From assembly GCF_947252345.1 (NCBI RefSeq), contig NZ_CAMXVC010000015.1, positions 1-41,484 of the forward strand: a stretch of 41,484 nucleotides of DNA. The letters are read 5' to 3'. A model generated the notes under the pieces. The model saw only the letters and a program-made list of their open reading frames with translations, ran no database searches and had not been told where the DNA came from. This DNA comes from an uncultured Finegoldia sp. Its GTDB lineage: Bacteria; Bacillota; Clostridia; Tissierellales; Peptoniphilaceae. Both the position numbers and the translations under genes were made by a program. Below are positions 16,944 through 25,263 of the stretch, one piece after another (the first letter of the stretch is position 1; every line of letters begins with the position of its first letter).

Positions 16944-17648
16944 ATGAAAAAGTATATTAAATACAAAAAAAATCTCGAATATTCTTATACAATGGGACCT
17001 TTTCCAACAATTGAGCTTATCGAAAACAGGCTTGACCTTGTAGAAGAGGTCTTAATTTCTGAAGATTTTAATGACAAGGATAAACTTATAGATTTGTTGA
17101 ATAAAAACAAAATACACTACACAATTTCCGACAAACAAATCAACAAAATTTCACTCAAAGACAAGGAGTATGTGATTGGGATTTTCAAAAAAGAAAAATC
17201 TGATTTGAAAGGTCACAATCATATTTTGTTGGACGGGATTGATAATATGGGGAATTTGGGTACAATTATGAGAAGTATGCTGGCTTTTTCGTACAGAGAT
17301 TTGGCGCTTATATCCAATACGTGCGATGTCTACAACCCTAAAGTCATAAGAGCGAGTATGGGAGCTTTTTTCAAGTTGAACATAAAACAATTTAACAGTT
17401 TAGAAGATTACAAGAAAAACTATCCCGACAACAACATTTATTCTTTTGTATTGGATGAAACATCTGTCGAACTAAGCGAGGTTAAATTCAAAAAGCCGTA
17501 CAGCTTAGCGTTTGGAAATGAGGGCAAGGGATTAACCGGCGAGTATTACTTGGAAAACAAAACTTTCATAAGTCAATCGAAAGATGTTGACTCGTTGAAC
17601 TTGCCGATTGCCTGCTCAATTGCATTATACGAATCGAGGCTAAAATAA
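16944..17648 (+). CDS. TrmH/SpoU family RNA 2'-O-methyltransferase
   Basis: This SPOUT-fold methyltransferase shows all three SpoU motifs: LLDGIDNMGNLGTIMRSM (motif 1), LAFGNEGKGLTGEY (motif 2) and LNLPIACSIALYE (motif 3, forming the knotted SAM pocket). The N-terminal 70 residues resemble the SpoU substrate-binding domain. At 234 residues it is close to TrmH/RlmB size. It most likely modifies a ribose in rRNA or tRNA; the site cannot be assigned. It begins right after the peptidase stop and overlaps the next gene by one base (TAATG). Confidence 0.9.
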   Translation: MKKYIKYKKNLEYSYTMGPFPTIELIENRLDLVEEVLISEDFNDKDKLIDLLNKNKIHYTISDKQINKISLKDKEYVIGIFKKEKSDLKGHNHILLDGIDNMGNLGTIMRSMLAFSYRDLALISNTCDVYNPKVIRASMGAFFKLNIKQFNSLEDYKKNYPDNNIYSFVLDETSVELSEVKFKKPYSLAFGNEGKGLTGEYYLENKTFISQSKDVDSLNLPIACSIALYESRLK

Positions 17649-18352
17649 TGAAAAAAGTGTTTGTATTTGATTTGGATGGAACATTGATTGACTCTTTGGA
17701 GATGATAAATTATTGTTTCAATCAAACATCACAAAAGTATGGATTAAAACCAGTTGAAAAAGAAAAATTCAACTATTTTTTGGGTGATGGCCCCAAGATT
17801 TTAGTCAGGAAATCTCTGGATTATTTGATAGAAAGAGATGGATTGGACAAAAATGAAGTTGATTCAAAATTCGATGAAATTTACGAAGCTTACATCGACT
17901 TTTACAATAATTTTAACGATACGAAAACAAAATTGTATCCCAACATAAGAGAAAGCTTGGAAGAATTAAAACGAAAAAATGCGTTGTTGTGTATTTGCAC
18001 GAACAAGACACTTCCAGCGGCGGAAAAAATATTGAACAGATTGTTTCCGAAGGGGTTTTTTGATTATGTGTCAGCATTACAAGACGAAACAAAAAGAAAG
18101 CCCAATCCTTATTTGCTAGACAAAATTGTCGATGAACTAAAAATCAAAAAGAAAGAAATTGTTTATTTTGGAGATACAAACACCGACATTGAAACTTGCA
18201 AAAATGCAAAGGTCACAAGCGTTGGAGTTGATTGGGGATTTAGACCGAGACAAGAACTCATAGATGCAAAAGCCGATTTTGTTATTTCTGAGCAGAGAAA
18301 GATAGTGGATTTTTATGGAGAATTACCAAAAAATACTGGACAAAACAATTGA
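17648..18352 (+). CDS. HAD-superfamily phosphatase (phosphoglycolate phosphatase-like)
   Basis: The HAD motifs are present in order: FDLDGTLIDS (nucleophile Asp 8 and acid Asp 10), CTNKTLPAAEKIL (motif II, Thr), KPNPYLL (motif III lysine) and FGDTNTDIETCKNA (motif IV acids). A helical cap lies between motifs I and II (subclass IA). It is about the size of Gph/PpaX, which dephosphorylate 2-phosphoglycolate or pyrophosphate, but substrate cannot be fixed. The following queH gene begins 38 bases before this stop. Confidence 0.88.
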   Translation: MKKVFVFDLDGTLIDSLEMINYCFNQTSQKYGLKPVEKEKFNYFLGDGPKILVRKSLDYLIERDGLDKNEVDSKFDEIYEAYIDFYNNFNDTKTKLYPNIRESLEELKRKNALLCICTNKTLPAAEKILNRLFPKGFFDYVSALQDETKRKPNPYLLDKIVDELKIKKKEIVYFGDTNTDIETCKNAKVTSVGVDWGFRPRQELIDAKADFVISEQRKIVDFYGELPKNTGQNN

Positions 18353-18944
18353 AAAATTAAACGGGGGAGAAACTCTCCTGCTTCACAGCTGTTGTGGACC
18401 TTGTTCTAGCTATGTGTTGGAGTATTTGGCACAATTTTTTAAAATAACAATTTTGTTTTACAATCCCAACATAAGTCCCAAAAATGAATTTGACAAGAGA
18501 GTTGTCGAGCAGAAAAAAGTTATCGAAAAAACAAAAGCAAAATATCCGATTGATATTATTGTCGACAAGTACAATCCGGAAGAATTTTACGAAAGAGTAG
18601 AAGAATACAAAGACTTAGGAGAAAAATCCAGACGCTGTTACGAGTGCTATGATTTGAGAATCGACAGGACATTCGAGATTGCGGATGAGATGGGATTTGA
18701 TTTTGTAACGACGACTTTATCTGTCAGCCCACACAAAAACAGTCAGTGGATTAATGAAATTGGCGAGAATTTGGAAAAAGTTCACAAGACGAGATTCTTG
18801 CATTCGGATTTCAAAAAGAAAAATGGATACAAAAGGTCAATCGAATTGTCCAAGGAGTTCGACCTTTACAGACAAGATTACTGCGGATGTGTTTACAGCA
18901 AAAAAGAGGCTGAACAACGACACAAAAACCAAGAAAACAAATAA
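18315..18944 (+). CDS. queH: Epoxyqueuosine reductase QueH
   Basis: This reduces epoxyqueuosine to queuosine at the wobble position of GUN tRNAs, the last step of the queuosine pathway; it replaces the unrelated QueG. The QueH cysteines are all visible: LLHSCCGPCSS (Cys 26, 27, 30) near the N-terminus, RRCYECYDLR in the middle, and QDYCGCVYS near the end, which ligate an Fe-S cluster and a second metal. FVTTTLSVSPHKN is a family hallmark. The start lies inside the HAD gene, and no later start precedes the first cysteines, so the 38-base overlap is real. No other queuosine genes are in this window, so salvage or distant genes must supply the precursor. Confidence 0.92.
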   Translation: MENYQKILDKTIEKLNGGETLLLHSCCGPCSSYVLEYLAQFFKITILFYNPNISPKNEFDKRVVEQKKVIEKTKAKYPIDIIVDKYNPEEFYERVEEYKDLGEKSRRCYECYDLRIDRTFEIADEMGFDFVTTTLSVSPHKNSQWINEIGENLEKVHKTRFLHSDFKKKNGYKRSIELSKEFDLYRQDYCGCVYSKKEAEQRHKNQENK

Positions 18945-18950
18945 AACAAA

Positions 18951-19004
18951 GCCAAGTGAAATTGCCGGTGAATTTTCCGGAATATTTTCTCTTGGTTTTT
19001 TTGT
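18951..19004 (+). terminator. Long imperfect terminator hairpin after queH
   Basis: CCAAG...CTTGG forms the outer stem, with GAAA/TTTC and CCGG/CCGG inside it and a short loop, then seven or more T residues. Confidence 0.8.
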
Positions 19005-19041
19005 GTTCAAATTTAAAAAATTCATAAAAAATTTTATTTAT

Positions 19042-19070
19042 TTGTATCAACTAAAGTTGTTTGATATAAT
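19042..19070 (+). promoter_or_regulatory. Promoter of the molybdenum-cofactor block
   Basis: TTGTAT (19042-19047) and TATAAT (19065-19070) are 17 bases apart, with the extended TGATATAAT form. TATCAA (19045-19050) and TTGATA (19061-19066) are an inverted repeat within the promoter that could be an operator; its spacing is not that of FNR. Confidence 0.7.
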
Positions 19071-19088
19071 GAAATAAAGGAGATTTAG

Positions 19089-19841
19089 ATGAATTTTGAA
19101 AAAAAAGTAATGGTTAAGAAATACAATGACGGTGTCATTGAAGAAGTTAAAGATGTTATTTTGAGGGAATTTTTGTTGGATATAAACATTAATTCAAAGC
19201 CAATCGTGAAGCTTTTGTGCATTGAAAAGGATTTACGAGAACTTGTTTACGGATATTTGATTACAGAAAACATTGTGCAAGCAAAAGACATTAAAAATGT
19301 GACGGTGAATTTCGAAAAAAATAGTTGCAATGTGATTTTACATAATGTAGATAATACGCCAAGTCATGCGACAACTGAAAGTGGAGATTACAAAAATATT
19401 CCGTACAATTTCAAAAACAGAGACGAAAAAGTTGTTCCAGTTGATTGGAAAGAAGAAGATTTGCTAAGAATTTCAAATTATAATTTGTCGGGCTCAAAAC
19501 TTTTCAAAGAAACTGGCAACGTACATTCAGTGGTTCTTGCGAAAAATGGTGAAATAATATGCCAATGTGATGACATTGGAAGATACAACGCATTTGACAA
19601 AGCAGTGGGAACTTGCGCATTGAAGGGCGAAAATTTATCGGAGTTGATAGCTTTTACATCGGGAAGGATTCCATCGTCGATAGTTCAAAAGTGCATCAAT
19701 TCAGGAATTTCTGTCATAGTTTCGAGAAGCGCCCCAACTGATGTTTCACTAGAACTTGCACAAAAATACAATTTGTCCATAATCGGCTTTTGCAAACAAA
19801 GTCGTTTAAATATTTATTTAGATTTTAGAAAGAGGGTATAG
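19089..19841 (+). CDS. fdhD: FdhD-family protein (formate dehydrogenase accessory)
   Basis: FdhD transfers sulfur to the molybdenum cofactor so that formate dehydrogenases become active. Family marks are FKETGNVHSVVLAKNGE, DDIGRYNAFDKAVG, FTSGRIPSSIVQKC and SRSAPTDVSLELAQ. The catalytic CxxC that normally lies in the mid-protein loop (known from E. coli FdhD as C121/C124) is not there: the corresponding loop reads PYNFKNRDEKVVPVDW. Other cysteines exist (ICQCDD, near residue 158) but at a different place. It starts a block with a formate/nitrite channel, moeA and mobAB, which supports the molybdenum role. Whether it still moves sulfur is uncertain. Confidence 0.9.
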   Translation: MNFEKKVMVKKYNDGVIEEVKDVILREFLLDININSKPIVKLLCIEKDLRELVYGYLITENIVQAKDIKNVTVNFEKNSCNVILHNVDNTPSHATTESGDYKNIPYNFKNRDEKVVPVDWKEEDLLRISNYNLSGSKLFKETGNVHSVVLAKNGEIICQCDDIGRYNAFDKAVGTCALKGENLSELIAFTSGRIPSSIVQKCINSGISVIVSRSAPTDVSLELAQKYNLSIIGFCKQSRLNIYLDFRKRV

Positions 19842-19843
19842 TT

Positions 19844-20479
19844 ATGAAAAAATTAGGGGATTTTTTGTACGCTATAATGGCAGGTGCTTTCATCGCATTA
19901 GGTGGAGTTGTGTATTTGAGTCTTTCAAACAAAATTGTCGGAGCATTTATGTTTAGTTTGGGACTTTTTGCAGTTTGTACCCTAAAATACAATCTGTTCA
20001 CGGGAAAAGTAGGATATCTTTTCAACAACGATGTCAAGACGTATTTGCCATGGTGTTTTATGGTGTGGGTTGGAAATTTGATTGGAAGTATAATAGTTGC
20101 AGAGTTAATTCGACTCACTAGGATTGCACCAGATTTAATAGACAAATCATCAAGATTGGTTCAAGTAAAAGCTGACGATAGTTTGATAAGTCTGTTTGTA
20201 CTTGGAATTTTCTGCAATATTATGGTAGTTCACGCAGTCGACCAATATCTAAACAATCCTCACGAAATTGGAAAATACTTGGGAATTGTATTGAGTATTA
20301 TGGTGTTCATCTTGTGCGGATTTGAACACTGTATTGCAGATATGTTTTACTTCCAAATGGCTAGAATGTGGAGTGGACAGACAATAATTGCACTTTTAGT
20401 TATAACTTTGGGAAATGTTTTGGGTGGAATTTTGATTCCAACAATGAGAAATATTAATACGAAATTAAAAAGCGAATAA
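19844..20479 (+). CDS. Formate/nitrite transporter (FNT) family channel
   Basis: This 211-residue protein has about six membrane helices. The sequence LGGVVYLSLSNKIVGAFMFS, then YNLFTGKVGYL, WVGNLIGS, and GFEHCIADMFY with GNVLGGILIP match the FNT pentameric channel pattern, including the two half-helix breaks and the conserved central histidine after FE. It is shorter than FocA (about 280 residues), mainly at its N-terminus. FNT proteins carry formate, nitrite or hydrosulfide. Being two bases after fdhD makes formate the best guess, unproven. Confidence 0.85.
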   Translation: MKKLGDFLYAIMAGAFIALGGVVYLSLSNKIVGAFMFSLGLFAVCTLKYNLFTGKVGYLFNNDVKTYLPWCFMVWVGNLIGSIIVAELIRLTRIAPDLIDKSSRLVQVKADDSLISLFVLGIFCNIMVVHAVDQYLNNPHEIGKYLGIVLSIMVFILCGFEHCIADMFYFQMARMWSGQTIIALLVITLGNVLGGILIPTMRNINTKLKSE

Positions 20480-20491
20480 TCGGGAAAAATA

Positions 20492-21673
20492 ATGTTGATT
20501 AATGTAAATGAAGCGAAACAAATTTTACAAAAAAATATAGAGCAAACTTTAGATGTCGAAGAAATAGCCCTCGAAGATTGTCACAATAGGGTGTTGGCTG
20601 AGGATGTTGTTGCGCAATTCAACAACCCTCCTTACCCAAAAAGTGCTATGGATGGTTACGCCGTAAGCACCAAAGACGATGACAAGTCGTCCAAGAAGAA
20701 AATCATCGGAACAAATTTTGCGGGTGATTACAATGAATTTGAATACATTAAGAACACTTGCATTAGAATTACAACCGGAGCTTACATTCCAAAATGCTAC
20801 GATTCTATCGTCAAACAAGAAAACTGCAAAGTTCAAGATGGATTTATCGAGATTGACAAGCCTTACGAGAAATTCGATTATTACATTAAAGAAGGCGAAG
20901 ATGTAAAAAAAGGCGATATTGTCATCAAAAAAAACACCAAACTATCTTCAATTCATTTGTCAATCTTGGCATCTAACGGCTACTCAAAAGTAAAAGTCAA
21001 ACGAAAGATGAAGGTGTCATTGATATCGACAGGCTCAGAGTTGTTGTATCCAGGAGAAGATTACAAGCCTGGCAAAATCTACAGTTCGACAACTTTTGCT
21101 CTCAAATCCATTTTGGAAAACTCAGGCATAGAGGTCGTTGAACACAAAAACGTAAAAGACGATGAAAAGTCTATAACAGACGAAATCAAAAAAATATCGA
21201 AGAAATCTGACTGCATAATAACAACAGGAGGAGTCAGTGTCGGCGACAAAGATTTGATGGAAATTTGTATGAAAAACTTGGGCGAGATTTTATTTCACGG
21301 AGTGGCTATGAAGCCGGGAACTCCGGTTATGGCATCCAAGATACAAAACACGATAGTCTTGTCTTGTTCGGGAAGTCCGTTCGCCGCTTTTTGTAATTTT
21401 GAGGTTTTGTTTTGGGAGTTGTACAACAAATTTTATGCAGTGAACGTCAAACAATTTGAACAGGGAACAATTGTAAAAGGTTCGATGCAGCCGTCAAAAT
21501 TGACTCGTTTTGTAAGGTGTTTTGTGAAAGATTCAAAAATCACGATTTTTGCTCGCCACAAAAACTCTATGTTGAAAGATTTGACAGATTGCAACGCACT
21601 TTTGTTGCAAAAACAAAACGAAAGTTTGAGCGAAAATCAAAAAGTAGATTATATTTATTTAGGTGAAATATGA
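20492..21673 (+). CDS. moeA: Molybdopterin molybdenumtransferase
   Basis: MoeA inserts molybdate into adenylylated molybdopterin to give the active cofactor. Visible signatures are NPPYPKSAMDGYAV (residues near 44-57), RITTGAYIP, STGSELLYPGE, TTGGVSVGDKD, and FHGVAMKPGTPVM with the following CSGSPFAAF. At 393 residues it is full length. The ribosome site is weak (GGGAAAA), suggesting dependence on upstream translation. It overlaps the mobAB fusion by four bases (ATGA). Confidence 0.93.
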   Translation: MLINVNEAKQILQKNIEQTLDVEEIALEDCHNRVLAEDVVAQFNNPPYPKSAMDGYAVSTKDDDKSSKKKIIGTNFAGDYNEFEYIKNTCIRITTGAYIPKCYDSIVKQENCKVQDGFIEIDKPYEKFDYYIKEGEDVKKGDIVIKKNTKLSSIHLSILASNGYSKVKVKRKMKVSLISTGSELLYPGEDYKPGKIYSSTTFALKSILENSGIEVVEHKNVKDDEKSITDEIKKISKKSDCIITTGGVSVGDKDLMEICMKNLGEILFHGVAMKPGTPVMASKIQNTIVLSCSGSPFAAFCNFEVLFWELYNKFYAVNVKQFEQGTIVKGSMQPSKLTRFVRCFVKDSKITIFARHKNSMLKDLTDCNALLLQKQNESLSENQKVDYIYLGEI

Positions 21674-22677
21674 AAGTAAGTGTTGGAATTTTGGCTGGAG
21701 GAAAGAGCAGTCGAATGGGTCAGGACAAGTTCGACTTGAATTATCATGGACACACATTTATTCAGGAATTAATCGGAAGATTTTCTGATTATGAGCTGAT
21801 AATTTCATGTAACAGTCACGATTATTTTCCGGTAAAAACTGTCAAGGACAGCTTTCAAAATGCAGGGCCTTTGAGTGGGATACTTGAAATTTTGAAAAAC
21901 TCAACAAATGAATATGTATTTATAACTTCTTGCGATATGATTAATGTGAATCACGATTTAGTGGAATTTGCTGCATCTATCGCAAGTTTTTCAGATGAGG
22001 CGATAATTTTTAAAGATGATGAAAGATTTTATCCGACGTGCGGAATTTTCTCGAAGAAAATTATTCCTATACTGGAAGATATGCTGGAGAAAAAAGATTA
22101 TCGTGTGATGAATTTGTTGAAAAAAATCGAAACAAAATTCGTGGATTTGAAGTACACGATTTTTCAAAAAAATTTCATCAACATCAATTATCCAGAAGAA
22201 CTAAAAAAAAATTCTACGCCGTTGATTTCTATTTGTGGCAAAAAAAACAGTGGCAAGACAACTTTCATAAGAAAGTTGATTCGAGAATTGAAAAAGAAAA
22301 ACAAAACCTGTTCTGTTATTAAGCACGACGGTCACGATTTCAAGCTCGATTTTGACGATACGGACACTTTTTTTTACAAACAAGAAGGTGCAAATCAAAG
22401 CTTGATTTTTAACGACAAATACTTTAAATTAGATGGTAAGAGCAAGAGCGTTTTTGAACTGATAGAATTACTCGATGATGTTGATTTGATAATTCTTGAA
22501 GGGATGAAAGATTCAGATTTTATCAAATATGAGTGTACTCTTACGGATGATTTGGTGGCGAATGATATCAACAAATACGCAATCATAAGCGACAGGAAAT
22601 TCAGTGGCTATGAGAATTTTGATATCGACAATCCGAGCGAGTTTGCCGATTACATCATCAAAAAATTTAAAATATAG
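21670..22677 (+). CDS. mobAB: MobA-MobB fusion protein
   Basis: Two molybdenum-cofactor proteins are joined in one chain. Residues 1-175 are MobA-like (LAGGKSSRMGQDKFDL, GPLSGILEIL, TSCDMINV), which links GMP to molybdopterin to make the bis-guanylyl form. Residues 183-335 are MobB-like, a P-loop protein with Walker A GKKNSGKTT (190-198), the DGHDF region and LIILEGMKDS. The bis-MGD cofactor is used by formate dehydrogenase and other DMSO-reductase-family enzymes; none is in this window. The reading frame is continuous across the junction. Confidence 0.92.
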   Translation: MKVSVGILAGGKSSRMGQDKFDLNYHGHTFIQELIGRFSDYELIISCNSHDYFPVKTVKDSFQNAGPLSGILEILKNSTNEYVFITSCDMINVNHDLVEFAASIASFSDEAIIFKDDERFYPTCGIFSKKIIPILEDMLEKKDYRVMNLLKKIETKFVDLKYTIFQKNFININYPEELKKNSTPLISICGKKNSGKTTFIRKLIRELKKKNKTCSVIKHDGHDFKLDFDDTDTFFYKQEGANQSLIFNDKYFKLDGKSKSVFELIELLDDVDLIILEGMKDSDFIKYECTLTDDLVANDINKYAIISDRKFSGYENFDIDNPSEFADYIIKKFKI

Positions 22678-22686
22678 AAGGTTTTT

Positions 22687-23142
22687 ATGGAAAATATTTT
22701 GTGCAATATGGTTAAAATAAATCGAGGCAAAGACGTTTTGGTCCTTGATAAAGTGAAAGAATACGGCTGGGAAGGCTTGACTTTTCCAGGAGGTCACGTC
22801 GAAAAATTTGAATCTATTACTGAATCTGTGATTAGAGAAGCCAAGGAAGAAACAAATCTCGACATCAAAAATATAAAATACGTTGGAATGATTAGCTGGT
22901 ATGATTTGGACAATGAAGATAGAATTGTCGGATTTTTGTACGAAACTGATGATTTTTCTGGAGAGTTGATTAGGGAAAACATAGAGGGTACGCTTGAATT
23001 TGTAGATTACGAAAAATTAAAGACGATGGATGGACAAAGCGATTCTATGGCTGAAATTTTCGATATTTACGACGGGGTGTACTCCGAAATTGTCTTGTAT
23101 TATAAAAACAACAAATGTGTAAAAAAGGAGTGTTATAAGTAG
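22687..23142 (+). CDS. Nudix hydrolase (MutT/8-oxo-dGTP diphosphatase type)
   Basis: The Nudix box runs from Gly 36: GHVEKFESITESVIREAKEETNL, with REAKEE as the catalytic helix (one Gly replaced by Asn). It is 151 residues. The nearest functional guess is sanitising oxidised nucleotides, from the short N-terminus ILCNMVKINRGKDVLVLDK. It starts nine bases after mobAB with a weak ribosome site, and shares one base with the next gene. Confidence 0.9.
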   Translation: MENILCNMVKINRGKDVLVLDKVKEYGWEGLTFPGGHVEKFESITESVIREAKEETNLDIKNIKYVGMISWYDLDNEDRIVGFLYETDDFSGELIRENIEGTLEFVDYEKLKTMDGQSDSMAEIFDIYDGVYSEIVLYYKNNKCVKKECYK

Positions 23143-24050
23143 TGAGAAAAGCAAAGGGAATGATGTTTGCGTTGATTTCTGCTTTGATTTTCGGCTTTAC
23201 TCCGATAATGGTACGAGCTACTATGAGTAACGGAAGCAACACTATTATGACTTCTTTTCTGAGGGGATTTTTTGTAATTCCATTTTTATTTTTTTCGATG
23301 AAAAGTCGAAACATCAGCGTCAAACTAACAAAAAAAGAAATGAAACAACTTTTTCTGATGTGTTCAATTGGTGGATGCGTCACTATGACGATGTTGTACT
23401 GCTCATATCAGTATATTTCTGTTGGGCTTGCGACATCGATTCACTTTATTTTCCCGACTGTGGTGACGGTTTTTTCGGTAATTTTTTTGAATGAAAAGAT
23501 GACCAAGTTCAAATTCATCTCACTTATTTGCTCCATTATCGGAGTTATACTTCTCGCAGACAATGTAGGTGGGAGCAAGAATTTTCCTCTGGGAATGACA
23601 CTTGCAGTGGCATCGGGATGTACTTATTCTTTTTATTTGATATATATGGATGTTTCGGGGCTTAAAAATATGGACAGCGTTAAGGTTACATTTTACAACT
23701 GCGTAATAAATTCGACGTTGTTATTTATTTTCGGAAATATCACAGGATATTTTACCCTCGGTCTCAACAAATACGCATGGATAATAGCGTTTTTGATTTC
23801 AATCTTGGTATCCGTTTTTGGAACGTTGTTCATACAGTTGTCAATTGTATATGCAGGAGTTAGCACTTACACGATTTTTTCGACGTTGGAGCCAATAACA
23901 TCTGTAATACTTGGAATTATTTTGTTTCACGAAACGACAAGACCAAAAAGATTGATAGGATGTTTTATGATATTTTTGTCAGTGGTGATTCTAGCACTTG
24001 CGACAAAATACCAGGAGAAGAAAGCGAAGGAAATGATAGAAAATGAATGA
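23142..24050 (+). CDS. EamA-family (DMT) transporter
   Basis: This has ten predicted membrane helices in two EamA repeats: repeat one (about residues 5-138) has FGFTPIMVRA and SVGLATSIHFIFPTV; repeat two (about 150-290) has IYAGVSTYTIFSTLEPITSVILG. The substrate (often an amino acid or metabolite exporter) cannot be told. The GTG start at 23142 shares its G with the preceding stop codon and has AAGGAG upstream. It overlaps the sirtuin gene by 8 bases. Confidence 0.9.
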   Translation: MRKAKGMMFALISALIFGFTPIMVRATMSNGSNTIMTSFLRGFFVIPFLFFSMKSRNISVKLTKKEMKQLFLMCSIGGCVTMTMLYCSYQYISVGLATSIHFIFPTVVTVFSVIFLNEKMTKFKFISLICSIIGVILLADNVGGSKNFPLGMTLAVASGCTYSFYLIYMDVSGLKNMDSVKVTFYNCVINSTLLFIFGNITGYFTLGLNKYAWIIAFLISILVSVFGTLFIQLSIVYAGVSTYTIFSTLEPITSVILGIILFHETTRPKRLIGCFMIFLSVVILALATKYQEKKAKEMIENE

Positions 24051-24783
24051 GATAGAAAAAGTTAAAAAAATCGTAGAAAAAAGCGACAGGATAGTTTTTT
24101 TTGGTGGTGCCGGAGTGTCAACGGCATCGGGGATTCCGGATTTCAGATCGGCGACTGGACTCTACAACAAGAAAAACGACAGTGATTTTTCACCGGAATA
24201 TATGCTAAGCCACGAATTTTTTACAAAACATCCGGATTTGTTTCAAAATTACGTCTTGGAAAATCTGATAATAGACAACGTGAAACCGAACAAGGCACAT
24301 TTGGCACTTACAAGATTAGAAAATGCTCACAAACTGCTCGGAGTTATCACGCAAAACATCGACAGTTTGGATAAAATGGCGGGCACGAAAAACATCGCAG
24401 AAATTCACGGGAATTTGAGGGATTATTATTGCGTCGACTGTGAAAAAAAATACTCCTTGGATTATTACAAACAAAACAGACCTTGCAATTGTGAAAAATG
24501 CGGCGGAGTCGTGCGTCCAGATGTTACCCTTTACGGAGAAGTGCCACCGCAAAGTGAATTTTTGAAGGCGATAAATTGGATACAAAAGGCGGACACGATG
24601 ATTGTCGCTGGAAGTTCGCTCGTGGTCTATCCTGCAAGTGGGCTTATAAATTATTTTCGAGGTGACAATTTGATTTTGATAAATCTCGACAAGACAAGCT
24701 ACGATAATCTGGCGAACATCGTCATTCACGATGACATCGCAAAGACTTTGGAATATGTTACGAGGGATATAAATGCGAGATAA
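24043..24783 (+). CDS. NAD-dependent protein deacylase (sirtuin)
   Basis: The sirtuin NAD fold is clear: GGAGVSTASGIPDFR at the N-terminus, ITQNIDSLD, catalytic histidine in EIHGN (residue 122), and the zinc module CVDC ... CNCEKCGG. TLYGEVPP and GSSLVVYPASGL complete the pattern. At 246 residues it is the bacterial CobB/SrtN size. It removes acyl groups from lysines using NAD. The gene overlaps EamA upstream and the zinc-ribbon gene downstream by 8 and 11 bases. Confidence 0.93.
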   Translation: MNEIEKVKKIVEKSDRIVFFGGAGVSTASGIPDFRSATGLYNKKNDSDFSPEYMLSHEFFTKHPDLFQNYVLENLIIDNVKPNKAHLALTRLENAHKLLGVITQNIDSLDKMAGTKNIAEIHGNLRDYYCVDCEKKYSLDYYKQNRPCNCEKCGGVVRPDVTLYGEVPPQSEFLKAINWIQKADTMIVAGSSLVVYPASGLINYFRGDNLILINLDKTSYDNLANIVIHDDIAKTLEYVTRDINAR

Positions 24784-25171
24784 AATTATAAATTATTTAA
24801 GAAAAGTTTACGGAGTGGATTTTTTTTCAAAGACTATGATATTTTTAGCTTTGATAATTTCACTTATCAATTTAAAATTTAAAAACAGAACTCTTGAAAT
24901 AATTGCAATGTTTCTGATTGTTTATTTTGGAATTTTCAGAGTTTTTTCGACTAACAAGTACAAAAGAATGATTGAAAATCAAAAATTCGCAAAAGCAGTC
25001 AAGCCTATGACGGATTTTTTTGAAAAATACAAAATGCGAGCTGTAAATTCAAAGGACAAAAGATATATAAAATGTCCAAATTGCAAAAAAGAAATGAAAA
25101 TTCCAAGGAACAAGGGCAAAATCAGGGTGACTTGTCCTCACTGTGGACACAGATTTGTGAAGAAAAGTTAA
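24773..25171 (+). CDS. Small membrane protein with C-terminal zinc ribbon
   Basis: This has 132 residues. Two membrane helices (about 18-33 and 39-58) are joined by a short loop; the rest is cytoplasmic and basic. The C-terminus is a CxxC-x(16)-CxxC zinc ribbon (KCPNCKKEMKIP; VTCPHCGHRFVKKS). I do not recognise a named family beyond this architecture. Translational overlap with the sirtuin suggests co-expression. The last gene of the block; about 90 bases without a clear terminator follow. Confidence 0.8.
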   Translation: MRDKIINYLRKVYGVDFFSKTMIFLALIISLINLKFKNRTLEIIAMFLIVYFGIFRVFSTNKYKRMIENQKFAKAVKPMTDFFEKYKMRAVNSKDKRYIKCPNCKKEMKIPRNKGKIRVTCPHCGHRFVKKS

Positions 25172-25222
25172 CCATTTATAGAAAATTTCAATAAATAACT
25201 AGAGATTTTTGTTAGATTGATA

Positions 25223-25231
25223 TGTTATAAT
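25223..25231 (+). promoter_or_regulatory. Extended -10 promoter of the rhodanese lipoprotein
   Basis: TGTTATAAT is an extended -10; no good -35 is at 17 bases. An AGGAGG ribosome site follows at 25251-25256. Confidence 0.6.
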
Positions 25232-25263
25232 CAATTAGATGAAAATTTTTAGGAGGAATATTA

